Shown piece after piece: positions 36,059-44,898 of a stretch of 64,000 nucleotides of DNA (its first letter is position 1; each line of letters starts with the position of its first letter). The notes beneath the pieces were generated by a model. That model was not told the origin of the DNA, ran no database searches, and saw only the letters and a list, made by a program, of their open reading frames with translations. A program made the translations under genes and the position numbers. The stretch spans positions 86,532-150,531 of the forward strand of contig JALSII010000044.1 of the NCBI GenBank assembly GCA_026981645.1, in the 5' to 3' direction. This DNA comes from Hyphomicrobiales bacterium. GTDB taxonomy: Bacteria > Pseudomonadota > Alphaproteobacteria > Rhizobiales > Devosiaceae.

Positions 36059-36168
36059 GACTCCCTTTTATTGTCTTTTTGGTTCATGGGAACATACTAG
36101 GTCCCCGATGGTTTTTTGTCACGCTGCCGGATCATCAAACCCGGCATTCGCCAATTTCCCCCGAGGTT

Positions 36169-37032
36169 TTATCCTGACCTGACCGAGGGATGCCAGAAGG
36201 TGACCGCCCTTTCAAGCAAGGCGATCAACCCGTAAAAAGTCGTACCCGCCACCGCCGCAACGGCAATTTCAGCCCAGACCAGATCAACATTCATCCTACC
36301 CACTTCCGTCGAAATTCGAAAGCCCATGCCAACAATGGGGGTGCCGAAAAACTCGGCCACAATGGCGCCGATCAGCGCCAATGTGGAGTTGATTTTCAGG
36401 GCGTTGAAAATAAAGGGCGCAGCGGCGGGCAGGCGCAGCTTGAACAATGTCTGCCAGTATCCGGCCGCATAGGTGCGCATCAGGTCCTTTTCCATTGAAG
36501 AGGCGGCCGCCAGCCCCGAGACCGTGTTCACCAGCATCGGGAAAAAGGTCATCACAACAACAACCGCCGCCTTGGAGGGCCAGTCAAAGCCGAACCACAT
36601 GACCATTATCGGGGCCACCCCGATAATGGGCAGGGCGGAAACAAAATTTCCGATGGGCAACAGTCCGCGTTGCAGAAACGGCGAGCGGTCAACAGCAATG
36701 GCTACCGCAAAACCGGCCCCGCAGCCCATGACATAACCGATCAGCACCGCCTTCATGAAAGTCTGCTGAAAATCGGCCCACAATATGGGTACCGACCCGG
36801 TGATCCGTGCCCATATCATTGAAGGGGGCGGCAACAGGATTGGGGACACATTCAGTCCCCGCGTCACCCCTTCCCAGATGACCAACAGGGTAATGCCAAA
36901 CAGCACGGGCACGGCAATGGAAATGGTGCGCGCCATGGTCTGGCTTTTTGGGGTGAGGCGAACGAGATATTCATTGACACCCCAGGCAACAACCCAGAAG
37001 GCCAGCGCGCCAAAAAGCAGGGAGGGGTTCAT
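36169..37032 (-). CDS. ABC transporter permease (BPD_transp_1 type)
   Basis: This 287-residue membrane protein has about six helices and the cytoplasmic EAA-like loop DLMRTYAAGYWQTLFKLRLPAA. A hydrophobic N-terminal helix precedes the permease core, and NFVSALPIIGVAPIMVMWFG is typical of the SsuC/ThiX family. It overlaps the second permease by four bases, so the two probably form a heterodimer. It lies 110 bases before the binding-protein gene. Confidence 0.9.
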   Translation of the reverse strand: MNPSLLFGALAFWVVAWGVNEYLVRLTPKSQTMARTISIAVPVLFGITLLVIWEGVTRGLNVSPILLPPPSMIWARITGSVPILWADFQQTFMKAVLIGYVMGCGAGFAVAIAVDRSPFLQRGLLPIGNFVSALPIIGVAPIMVMWFGFDWPSKAAVVVVMTFFPMLVNTVSGLAAASSMEKDLMRTYAAGYWQTLFKLRLPAAAPFIFNALKINSTLALIGAIVAEFFGTPIVGMGFRISTEVGRMNVDLVWAEIAVAAVAGTTFYGLIALLERAVTFWHPSVRSG

Positions 37033-37931
37033 GCGGGCGCTCCCCCCATGCGTTTTTCGGTTATGCGCTGGGCCAGCCCGACAAGGGAAACCAGAATGGC
37101 AGCCAAGGCGGCGGCCATAAACAGGGCGCTCCAGATTTGCACCGTCTGTCCGTAATAGGAGCCAGAGAGCAGTCGCGCGCCCAGACCCGCGACCGCCCCG
37201 GTGGGCAGTTCGCCAACGATGGCGCCAACAAGGGAAATGGCGATGGCAATCTTCATCGAGGTAAACAGATAGGGCAGAGAAGTGGGCCAGCGCAGCTTCC
37301 AGAAAAGCTGGGCTTTGCTCGCGGCATAGGTGTGCATCAGGTCAAGCTGGATTTGCTCGGGTGCCCGGAACCCCTTGACCATGCCCACAGCGACCGGAAA
37401 AAACGACAGGTAGGTGGAAATCAGCGCCTTGGGCAGAACTCCCGAAATTCCAACAGCGTTGAGCACCACGATTATCATCGGAGCAATGGCCAGAATGGGG
37501 ATGGTCTGGGAGGCGACAATCCAGGGCATCAGCGACTTGTCCATGGCCCGCGAATGCACAATGCCTACCGCCAGCATGATGCCCAGCACCGTGCCTATGG
37601 TGAAACCCAGAAGCGTGGCGGACAGGGTAATCCATGCGTGGAAAACCAGTGAGCGGCGCGAGGTTGGCGCTTTCAGGACAGTTGTATTCCAGATTTCAAC
37701 CGCCACCTGATGGGCCGAGGGCAGAACCGGGCGCTTCTGGTTAAGGGTATCGGAAATAAACTGGGCATTGCTCCATTCGGTAACCCCGGAGCGCTCATAA
37801 ACCCCCAATTGCCAAGGAGTATTCAGAACAACCGCAAACACATACCAGGCGGCCAGAATGACCCCGAGCACCGTAAGAACGGGCAGGGTTTTGCCCTGAT
37901 ACATTCTGGTCAGCACTCCCCTATTCCTCAT
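37029..37931 (-). CDS. ABC transporter permease
   Basis: The protein is 300 residues from ATG 37931. A later ATG (37904) following GGGGAG is also possible. It has an N-terminal helix, a periplasmic stretch, then a five- to six-helix permease core with LDLMHTYAASKAQLFWKLRWPTS as the coupling loop. It is similar to its neighbour at 36169 and joined to it by an ATGA overlap. It also overlaps the ATPase stop by about 11 bases. Confidence 0.88.
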   Translation of the reverse strand: MRNRGVLTRMYQGKTLPVLTVLGVILAAWYVFAVVLNTPWQLGVYERSGVTEWSNAQFISDTLNQKRPVLPSAHQVAVEIWNTTVLKAPTSRRSLVFHAWITLSATLLGFTIGTVLGIMLAVGIVHSRAMDKSLMPWIVASQTIPILAIAPMIIVVLNAVGISGVLPKALISTYLSFFPVAVGMVKGFRAPEQIQLDLMHTYAASKAQLFWKLRWPTSLPYLFTSMKIAIAISLVGAIVGELPTGAVAGLGARLLSGSYYGQTVQIWSALFMAAALAAILVSLVGLAQRITEKRMGGAPA

Positions 37932-38700
37932 AGGAATGCCCCGCTTTGAGGCCCTCACGCACCCGGTGGGCGATTTCAAGAAATTCAGGTGTTTCGCGGA
38001 TATCCAGCGGCCGTTCGGCGGGCAGGCTGCTTTGTATCACGTCAATAACCCTGCCGGGGCGCGGCGACATGACGACGATTTTTGTCGAAAGATAAACCGC
38101 TTCGGGAATGGAGTGGGTGACAAAACAGATGGTTTTTCTGGTATCGGCCCACAGTTTGAGCAATTGCTCGTTGAGATGATCGCGCACGATTTCATCCAGC
38201 GCCCCGAACGGCTCGTCCATCAATAACAGGTCGGCATCAAAGGCCAGCGCCCGGGCGATGGAAGCCCTTTGCTGCATGCCCCCGGACAGCTGCCAGGGAA
38301 ATTTCTTTTCAAACCCAGCCAAATTGACCATCTCAAGGGTACGTTTGACATGTTCGGCAATCTCGGCGCGATCCTTACCCATGATTTCCAGTGGCAGGGC
38401 AGCGTTCTTCTCCACCGTGCGCCAGGGCAAAAGCGCCGGAGCCTGAAATACATAACCATAGGCCCGTTTCAGGCGCGCCTCGTCGGGACTCATGCCGTTG
38501 ACCGAAATGGTGCCGCCGGTGGGCTGTTCCAGATCGGCCACCACGCGCAGGAATGTGGTCTTTCCGCAGCCCGAAGGCCCGATGAACGATACGAACTCGC
38601 CAGCATTGATTTCCAGATCAACGTCGGCCAGCGCATGCACCGGCCCATCATTGGTTTCAAAGGTCAGGGAAAGTTTATTGGCGGAAATGACGGTGCTCAT
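37921..38700 (-). CDS. ABC transporter ATP-binding protein (SsuB/ThiZ-like)
   Basis: This 259-residue ATPase has Walker A GPSGCGKTTFLRVV, signature LSGGMQQRASIARAL and Walker B LLMDEPFGALDE, with switch His in CFVTHSIPEAVYL. It powers the importer formed by the next three genes. Its start overlaps the stop of the NYN gene by ATGA, so it is translated by coupling to a nuclease-like gene. This is unusual for a transporter operon. Confidence 0.92.
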   Translation of the reverse strand: MSTVISANKLSLTFETNDGPVHALADVDLEINAGEFVSFIGPSGCGKTTFLRVVADLEQPTGGTISVNGMSPDEARLKRAYGYVFQAPALLPWRTVEKNAALPLEIMGKDRAEIAEHVKRTLEMVNLAGFEKKFPWQLSGGMQQRASIARALAFDADLLLMDEPFGALDEIVRDHLNEQLLKLWADTRKTICFVTHSIPEAVYLSTKIVVMSPRPGRVIDVIQSSLPAERPLDIRETPEFLEIAHRVREGLKAGHSYEE

Positions 38701-39401
38701 GGGTCTACCTTCTTATGAACATTGGGCCTCGTGAAGCCGCCCCTCAACCCGTCAATATGTTCAAACAACTCCGGTTTTACTGATTGCCAAAGTGGATCAA
38801 GGATAACCGTAACACCTTCTCGTCGCGCCAATTTCGCTGCGGGAACAAAATCTGCATCTCCAGTTATTAATATCAAGGTATCGGCTTGTTTTTTTAGAGT
38901 TATCGAAGCGACATCCAACCCTAATCGCATATCAACAGCTTTTTGGCGAAATCCGGCAACAAAATCTTCATCAGCGAGTTCTTTCGGCAACTTGGTGCCA
39001 GCTATTAAATCTTTTTGAGGTTGTTCTTTTAGAAGCCACGATCTTTCCCGCTCAACATGCCCTAGACGAAGCGCCATATTTGGTCTTTTTCTCAATAACT
39101 TAAATAGTGAAAGCCGAAATTCTGCCTCTCTTGTCTTTGAATAGTCAATCGCTTTTTTGGAAATCGGCAAATGCCCCTTATTGGTGTAAGGGGAAGCATC
39201 ATAATAGAAGCATCGATACAAGTGGGTCCACTTCGATTTACCGTCATGCAGCAGGTGTACGGCTTCAAGGTGGTTGTTGATCAATTGACCAATGGAGCGA
39301 TCCACAGATACAGGATCAGCGTAGTCAACATCTTTGCGTACAGTTGGCAACCGTTTTAGGAAAAACCCACCGTCTATCAGAATTGCGACTTTCATGCGCA
39401 A
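38697..39401 (-). CDS. NYN-domain (LabA/DUF88-like) putative ribonuclease
   Basis: This 234-residue protein has a PIN-like NYN fold. MKVAILIDGGFFLKR holds D10, KAVDMRLGLDVAS holds D163, and DTLILITGDADFVPAAKLA holds D174, D182 and D184. Together these match the acidic metal site. The sequence is clearly AT-richer than its neighbours. It sits between the dihydropyrimidinase and the importer ATPase and overlaps the ATPase start. A role in RNA cleavage, silencing or phage defence is inference from the fold. It has no evident relation to pyrimidine chemistry. Confidence 0.8.
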   Translation of the reverse strand: MRMKVAILIDGGFFLKRLPTVRKDVDYADPVSVDRSIGQLINNHLEAVHLLHDGKSKWTHLYRCFYYDASPYTNKGHLPISKKAIDYSKTREAEFRLSLFKLLRKRPNMALRLGHVERERSWLLKEQPQKDLIAGTKLPKELADEDFVAGFRQKAVDMRLGLDVASITLKKQADTLILITGDADFVPAAKLARREGVTVILDPLWQSVKPELFEHIDGLRGGFTRPNVHKKVDP

Positions 39402-39548
39402 CCCAACAAACGAAAAGCCCCAAGGGATCGGCCATCTCCATGATCTCTAGGGAAACGACGTACGGCCAAGGGGCGAACAGGCATAATATAGGCCCATAGC
39501 TGTTTATTTTCAATGAAAATATAGCACTCTGGAAAAGTCATTCCTTTT

Positions 39549-41006
39549 CTATACCCCGCTTGCCGGAATGCCGGTACGCTGGACCTTGCGCGGGGCGGTG
39601 ACTTCTTTCCAGGACGAGAGCGCCTTGCTCACCGCCTGAAACGGCTCGCGGGGCACAAACTCACCGTGGCCTTCCTGGGTTTTCATAGCTCCCTCTTGAA
39701 CTGCCACCTGACCGCGGGTCAGGGTAAAGCGGGGCAGACCTTTGACATGCTTGCCCTCAAATACATTGTAGTCGATGGCGCTTTGCTGGGTGTCGGCGGA
39801 AATGGTTTTTTCCCGTTTCGGGTCCCAGACGACAATGTCGGCGTCAGCACCCACAAGGATTGCACCTTTCTTGGGATACATGTTGAGGATTTTTGCAATA
39901 TTGGTGGAAGTCACTGCCACGAACTCTTCTCTGGTCAGGCGTCCGGTATTCACCCCGTTGGTCCACAGCATGGGCATGCGGTCCTCAAGCCCGCCGGTTC
40001 CGTTGGGGATGAGGGTGAAGTCATTGAGCCCGGCGCGCTTCTGCTCACTGGTAAAAGCGCAATGGTCGGTGGCCACCACCTGCAATGAACCGGCCTGCAA
40101 ACCGGCCCACAGGCTGTCCTGATGTTTTTTATCGCGGAAAGGCGGGCTCATGACGCGCCGGGCCGCATGGTCCCAATCGGGATTTTTATATTCGCTGTCA
40201 TCGAGCGTTAAATGCTGAATGAGCGGCTCGCCATAGGCCCTTATGCCGTTCTGTCGGGCCCGCCGGATGGCCTCGTGGGCCTGCTCTGAAGAAGTGTGCA
40301 CGATATAGACCGGCACCCCGGCCATGTCGGCAATCATGATGGCGCGATTGGTGGCTTCGCCCTCGACCTCGGGGGGGCGCGAATAGGCGTGGGCCTCGGG
40401 CCCGTTATTACCCTCGGCCAGCAGTTTGGCCTGCAACTGGGCCACCACATCGCCGTTTTCAGCATGCACCAGGGGCAAAGCACCAAGTTCGGCGCAGCGC
40501 TTGAACGAGGAATACATCTCGTCATCATCGACCATCAGCGCGCCCTTGTAGGCCATGAAATGCTTGAAGGTGTTGATGCCCTTTTGCTGGACGATTTGCT
40601 GCATGTCATCAAACACCTGCTCGCCCCACCAGGTAATCGCCATGTGGAAGGAATAATCGCAATTGGCGCGGGTGGATTTATTGTCCCACATGGTGAGCGC
40701 CTCAAGCAGCGACTGGTCGGGGCCGGGCAGGGCAAAATCCACCACCATGGTGGTGCCCCCGGCGAGCGCCGCCCGCGTGCCGCTTTCAAAGTCGTCCGAG
40801 GAATAGGTGCCCATGAAAGGCATTTCCAGATGCGTGTGCGGGTCAATTCCCCCGGGCATGACAAAACAGCCGCTGGCATCCAGGGTTTCGGCGCCGGAGA
40901 GATTATCGCCGATTTCAACGATTTTCCCGCCTTCGATTTTTATGTCGCCCCTGTAAGTGCGGTCGGCGGTGACGATGGTGCCGCCCTTGATGATTTTGCT
41001 GGTCAT
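39549..41006 (-). CDS. hydA: Dihydropyrimidinase/D-hydantoinase
   Basis: From ATG 41006 (GGGAG upstream) the protein is 485 residues. It has the metal-binding GIDPHTHLEMPFMG, the carboxylated-lysine region HFMAYKGALMVDDDE, YIVHTSSEQAHEAI and the ATDHCAF motif. This is a binuclear-zinc amidohydrolase that opens dihydrouracil or dihydrothymine to N-carbamoyl-beta-amino acids, the second step after PreTA. The frame remains open upstream, but that extension runs through a GC-rich hairpin repeat and is not likely coding. Confidence 0.94.
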   Translation of the reverse strand: MTSKIIKGGTIVTADRTYRGDIKIEGGKIVEIGDNLSGAETLDASGCFVMPGGIDPHTHLEMPFMGTYSSDDFESGTRAALAGGTTMVVDFALPGPDQSLLEALTMWDNKSTRANCDYSFHMAITWWGEQVFDDMQQIVQQKGINTFKHFMAYKGALMVDDDEMYSSFKRCAELGALPLVHAENGDVVAQLQAKLLAEGNNGPEAHAYSRPPEVEGEATNRAIMIADMAGVPVYIVHTSSEQAHEAIRRARQNGIRAYGEPLIQHLTLDDSEYKNPDWDHAARRVMSPPFRDKKHQDSLWAGLQAGSLQVVATDHCAFTSEQKRAGLNDFTLIPNGTGGLEDRMPMLWTNGVNTGRLTREEFVAVTSTNIAKILNMYPKKGAILVGADADIVVWDPKREKTISADTQQSAIDYNVFEGKHVKGLPRFTLTRGQVAVQEGAMKTQEGHGEFVPREPFQAVSKALSSWKEVTAPRKVQRTGIPASGV

Positions 41007-41040
41007 TTCTTTTCTCCCGTTAACTTGAGTGTTGCGCCTC

Positions 41041-41100
41041 TTCCCCCCGCCCCTTCCGGGGAGAGGGTGGCCGGAGCAAAGCGCAGGTCGGGTGAGGGAG
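41041..41100. repeat. GC-rich intergenic palindromic element
   Basis: The 109-base gap between hyuC and hydA contains CGCCCCTTCCGGGGAGAGGG and, 20 bases on, GGTCGGGTGAGGGAG. These words closely match the hairpin cluster at 17.8-18.0 kb and appear to be another copy of the same dispersed family. It could fold into an mRNA hairpin inside the catabolic operon. Confidence 0.6.
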
Positions 41101-41115
41101 CAAAACCTAAACTCC

Positions 41116-42366
41116 TCACTCCACAATCTCCGCCGTTTCCACCACCGCGTGCATCAGGACCTCTGCGCCGGCGGTGGCCCATTCTTTTGAAATGTCCTCG
41201 GCCTCGTTGTGGGAAAGGCCATCGACGCAGGGGCACATGATCATTGCTGTTGGCGCAACGCGGTTGACCCAGCAGGCATCGTGCCCGGCGCCAGAAATCA
41301 GGTTGCGGTGGGAATAGCCCAGCCGCTCGGCGGCATTCCTGACCGCTGAGACGCATTTTTCGTCAAAGGTCACCGGGTCAAAGCCGCCGACTTTTTCAAA
41401 TTCGACATTCAGGCCCATATCGTTACAGATTTTCTGCGCACCCTCCTTGAGCTGCTTTTCCATCTCTTCAATGGTCGCCAGGTCGGGGGAGCGGAAATCC
41501 ACCGTAAACACCACTTTGCCCGGAATGACGTTGCGCGAATTGGGGTAAACGTCGATATGCCCGGCGGCCCCCACTGCGTCGGGCTTGTGGGCCCAGGCGA
41601 TGTCATCAACCAGTTGCAAAATCTTTGCCATCCCCAGCCCGGCGTTTTTGCGCATGGGCATCGGGGTCGAGCCGGTATGACTTTCTTTTCCCGTGACGGT
41701 TATTTGCGTCCAGCTCAGGCCCTGCCCATGGGTGACAACGCCGATATCCTTACCCTCGGCTTCAAGAATTGGCCCCTGTTCGATATGCAGCTCGAACATA
41801 GCCGCCATTTTGCGCGCGCCCACTTCCTCTTCGCCGCGCCAGCCGATACGCTCCAGCTCATCGCCGAACTTTTTGCCTTCCGCGTCCTCCCGCTCGTAGG
41901 CCCAGTCTTGCGTATGCACGCCGGCAAAAACCCCCGAGGCCAGCATGGCGGGGGCAAAGCGCGTGCCCTCCTCATTGGTCCAGTTGGTAATGACTATGGG
42001 GTGTTTTGTCTTGATATTGAGGTCATTGAGGGTGCGTACCAGTTCAAGCCCGGCCAGAACCCCCAGCACCCCATCATATTTCCCCCCCGTGGGCTGGGTA
42101 TCTAGGTGGCTGCCCACATAGACGGGGAGTGCATCGGGGTCGGTGCCCTCGCGGCGCATGAACATGTTGCCCATCTGGTCAAGGCCCATGGTCAGGCCCG
42201 CTTCCTCGCACCATCGCTGGAACAGCTTGCGGCCTTCGCCATCCTCGTCCGTAACCGTCTGGCGGTTGTTGCCCCCGGCAACACCGGGGCCGATTTTAGC
42301 CATCTCCATCAGGGAATCCCAAAGGCGATCGCCGTTGATTTTCAGGTTCTGTCCGGGGGCTGTCAT
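41116..42366 (-). CDS. hyuC: N-carbamoyl-beta-alanine amidohydrolase (beta-ureidopropionase)
   Basis: This 416-residue member of the M20/amidase-hydantoinase-carbamoylase family has YVGSHLDTQPTGGKYDGVLG (metal His and Asp), TNWTNEEGTRFAPAM, FELHIEQGPILE and SGAGHDACWVNRVAPT. It hydrolyses N-carbamoyl-beta-alanine to beta-alanine, CO2 and ammonia, the third step of reductive pyrimidine breakdown. Allantoate amidohydrolases are close relatives, but the neighbours favour the pyrimidine role. Its ATG overlaps the DUF6602 stop. Confidence 0.92.
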   Translation of the reverse strand: MTAPGQNLKINGDRLWDSLMEMAKIGPGVAGGNNRQTVTDEDGEGRKLFQRWCEEAGLTMGLDQMGNMFMRREGTDPDALPVYVGSHLDTQPTGGKYDGVLGVLAGLELVRTLNDLNIKTKHPIVITNWTNEEGTRFAPAMLASGVFAGVHTQDWAYEREDAEGKKFGDELERIGWRGEEEVGARKMAAMFELHIEQGPILEAEGKDIGVVTHGQGLSWTQITVTGKESHTGSTPMPMRKNAGLGMAKILQLVDDIAWAHKPDAVGAAGHIDVYPNSRNVIPGKVVFTVDFRSPDLATIEEMEKQLKEGAQKICNDMGLNVEFEKVGGFDPVTFDEKCVSAVRNAAERLGYSHRNLISGAGHDACWVNRVAPTAMIMCPCVDGLSHNEAEDISKEWATAGAEVLMHAVVETAEIVE

Positions 42367-43316
42367 TTTTTCTGGTCTCCATCTAAATCACGTCTGAGGT
42401 AGTCAGCGAAAAATTTTAGTAGACCTGATTCAACTTCCGTTTTCATTCCTGAGATGAAGTCTTCCTGTGATTCGTGTTTGTTTTGGGCAAGCACAATGTC
42501 GTTCATGGAATCGTTGACCAAAACTTCAAGATAATGAGGTAGCGCGCTATGGTTACTAAAAAAGGAGCTGCGAAACGAAGATAACCACATGAGGAAAAAC
42601 GCTAGGAACGCAGAGGTTTTATAAACGTGGATACAGCCATTTGTTTTCCCACGGTCTGGTATTTCATGTAAAAATGGTATTCCTGTCTTTTTTGAAAAAG
42701 GAAATTTTATGAAGGGTGAAATTACTACTACAATTCCCTTGTCCATGATAAACAAGGCGTCATATGGAATTTTCTTGTGTAACAATATGTATTCACAGGT
42801 ACTTAACAGTAGCCTCCTCCAGTCTCCTGAAGATTCAAAGGTAAAAATAAAATACGGACGATAGTGAATGTAGTACGAGTTCCATTCATCTGGACTGGGA
42901 ACATCTACAAGACGAGAGAGATTTCTTGACCGTAGTGATTTGAAAATTCGCCCTTTTTCCAGTTCAGCGGCAAATTTAGAACCACCAGAAAGCGTTGACT
43001 TTACTTCTCCAGCTGCGTTGATACCTTCAATCAACAGAACTGTTGCTTCGTCCCTTTTGGCGGCAAATGGCTGCATTTCATTTGAAATTACTACATCCAG
43101 CTGACGCGATGTCCTCCCGCTATCATCACCCAACGTAGCTATTACTTCACCAGTTCCTACTGAGAGCGCTCTTGGCAAGTTGGACTCAATAAACGACCTT
43201 AAGGCAGACTCGACCGCGCCACCCCTTAGACCGTGATGATTAAAACGCTCCCGCGCCACGGCGAGTTGAAGCTCTAGAACCTTCTGCTGATGCTCAAGTG
43301 TTTCCTTTAGGCCCAT
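42363..43316 (-). CDS. DUF6602-like protein with PD-(D/E)XK-type nuclease features
   Basis: This 317-residue protein is AT-richer than the flanking genes. E36, the QLDVVIS strand (D74) and AGEVKS (E104, K106) match the core of PD-(D/E)XK nucleases, and the whole resembles DUF6602. Some members of this fold are restriction endonucleases, so a DNA-directed role is plausible but unproved. It starts nine bases after the mmsA stop, whose TAG forms part of the TAGGA ribosome site. It ends in an ATGA overlap with hyuC. No methyltransferase partner is nearby. Confidence 0.7.
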   Translation of the reverse strand: MGLKETLEHQQKVLELQLAVARERFNHHGLRGGAVESALRSFIESNLPRALSVGTGEVIATLGDDSGRTSRQLDVVISNEMQPFAAKRDEATVLLIEGINAAGEVKSTLSGGSKFAAELEKGRIFKSLRSRNLSRLVDVPSPDEWNSYYIHYRPYFIFTFESSGDWRRLLLSTCEYILLHKKIPYDALFIMDKGIVVVISPFIKFPFSKKTGIPFLHEIPDRGKTNGCIHVYKTSAFLAFFLMWLSSFRSSFFSNHSALPHYLEVLVNDSMNDIVLAQNKHESQEDFISGMKTEVESGLLKFFADYLRRDLDGDQKK

Positions 43317-43325
43317 TTCTTTTTC

Positions 43326-44816
43326 CTAGCTTGGAAACGCAAAAACCGAACCTTCCTTGACCCCGGTGGGCCAGCGGGCGGTGACGGTTTTCAGTCTGGT
43401 GTAGAAATGAACAGCCTCGGGGCCGTAAATGCCGTGGGCGCCAAAGGCGCTGCGCTTCCAGCCCCCGAACGAGTGATAGGCGACGGGCACCGGAATGGGC
43501 ACGTTGATGCCCACCATGCCCACCTCAATCCGGTCGGCAAAGTCGCGGGCGGCATCACCGTCGCGGGTGAAAATGGCCGTGCCGTTGGCGTATTCATGAC
43601 CGTGAATCAGATCAACCGCTTCGGCAAAGGTGTTTTTGCGCACCACGGAGAGAACGGGCCCGAAAATCTCGTCGCGATAGATGGACATGTCCTCGGTCAC
43701 ATTGTCGAACAGGGTGCCGCCGACAAAATAGCCGTTTTCATACCCTTGAAGGGAAAATCCGCGCCCGTCGACCACCAGATTTGCCCCGGCCTTTTCGCCC
43801 TCATTGATATAGTCCAGCACTTTTTCCTGATGGGCCTTGGTAATCACCGGGCCCATTTCAGCCGCACTATCGGTAGAGGGGCCAATCTTGAGCGCTTCAA
43901 CTTTGGGTTTGAGCGCCGCCACCAGCCTGTCAGCGGTTTCCTCGCCGACGGGCACGGCAACGGATATGGCCATGCAGCGTTCGCCAGCGGCGCCATATCC
44001 GGCTCCCATCAGGGCGTTGGCGGCCTGCTCCATATCGGCATCAGGCATGATGATCATGTGGTTTTTTGCACCGCCAAGAGCCTGCACACGCTTGCCCGCT
44101 TTGGTGCCGCGCTCATAGACATATTGGGCAATGGGGGTGGAGCCGACAAAACTCACCGCCTTGACGTCCGGGTGGTCCAGGAGGCAATCCACCGCACTCT
44201 TGTCACCGTGTACGATGTTGAGAATTCCATCGGGCAGCCCGGCCTGCCTTAACAGCTCCCAGGCCATCATCGAGGCCGAGGGGTCACGCTCGGAGGGCTT
44301 GAGGACAAAGGCGTTCCCGCACGCAATGGCCATGGGATACATCCACATGGGCACCATTCCGGGGAAGTTGAACGGGGTAATGCCCGCCACAACACCCAGC
44401 GGGTGGCGCGCCGAATAGGTGTCAATGGCCGGGCCCACATTGCGCGAATATTCGCCCTTGAGCATCTGGGGAATGGAGCAGGCAAACTCCACCACCTCAA
44501 TGCCCCGCGTCCATTCCCCGATGGCGTCCTCATGGGTTTTGCCCTGCTCTCGGGAGATTTCGCGGGCCAGATCCTCGATATTCTCGTTGAGAAGTGTCAG
44601 GAACCTGTGCATCACCCGCGCCCGCTTGGCCGGAGGCGCATCGCCCCAGGCCACTTGCGCCTGTTTGGCGCTGGCCACTGCCTCGTTGATTTCAGCGTCG
44701 GTTGAAAGCGGCAGCTGGCCGATCTGCTCACCGGTAGCGGGGTTGAAAACCCCGGTTTCCCTGTCCGAGCTGGAGGAGACCAGTTTGCCGTTTATGGCGT
44801 TTTGAATGCGATACAT
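43326..44816 (-). CDS. mmsA: CoA-acylating (methyl)malonate-semialdehyde dehydrogenase
   Basis: This 496-residue aldehyde dehydrogenase has NFPGMVPMWMYPMAIACGN, FVGSTPIAQYVY and the catalytic Cys in GAAGERCMAIS. The overall pattern is that of MmsA, which oxidises malonate semialdehyde to acetyl-CoA, or methylmalonate semialdehyde to propionyl-CoA, with loss of CO2. That is the last step needed after the transaminase. Some homologues act in inositol or valine breakdown, but the operon favours pyrimidines. Confidence 0.93.
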   Translation of the reverse strand: MYRIQNAINGKLVSSSSDRETGVFNPATGEQIGQLPLSTDAEINEAVASAKQAQVAWGDAPPAKRARVMHRFLTLLNENIEDLAREISREQGKTHEDAIGEWTRGIEVVEFACSIPQMLKGEYSRNVGPAIDTYSARHPLGVVAGITPFNFPGMVPMWMYPMAIACGNAFVLKPSERDPSASMMAWELLRQAGLPDGILNIVHGDKSAVDCLLDHPDVKAVSFVGSTPIAQYVYERGTKAGKRVQALGGAKNHMIIMPDADMEQAANALMGAGYGAAGERCMAISVAVPVGEETADRLVAALKPKVEALKIGPSTDSAAEMGPVITKAHQEKVLDYINEGEKAGANLVVDGRGFSLQGYENGYFVGGTLFDNVTEDMSIYRDEIFGPVLSVVRKNTFAEAVDLIHGHEYANGTAIFTRDGDAARDFADRIEVGMVGINVPIPVPVAYHSFGGWKRSAFGAHGIYGPEAVHFYTRLKTVTARWPTGVKEGSVFAFPS

Positions 44817-44876
44817 ATGAAATTTCCTTGGGGTGCGGTTTCGCCGGATGCAGAATATTTATACCATTATCTTCCT

Positions 44877-44898
44877 ATATAGAATAATTATTCTATAT
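44877..44898. promoter_or_regulatory. Perfect 22-base palindrome between aminotransferase and mmsA
   Basis: ATATAGAATAA (44877-44887) is followed directly by its exact complement TTATTCTATAT (44888-44898). The last base is the first plus-strand base of the aminotransferase stop codon. The site lies about 60 bases before mmsA on the minus strand. An AT-rich unspaced palindrome suits a dimeric repressor operator better than a terminator. The cognate regulator is unknown, and it does not match the RutR-type sites. Confidence 0.6.
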
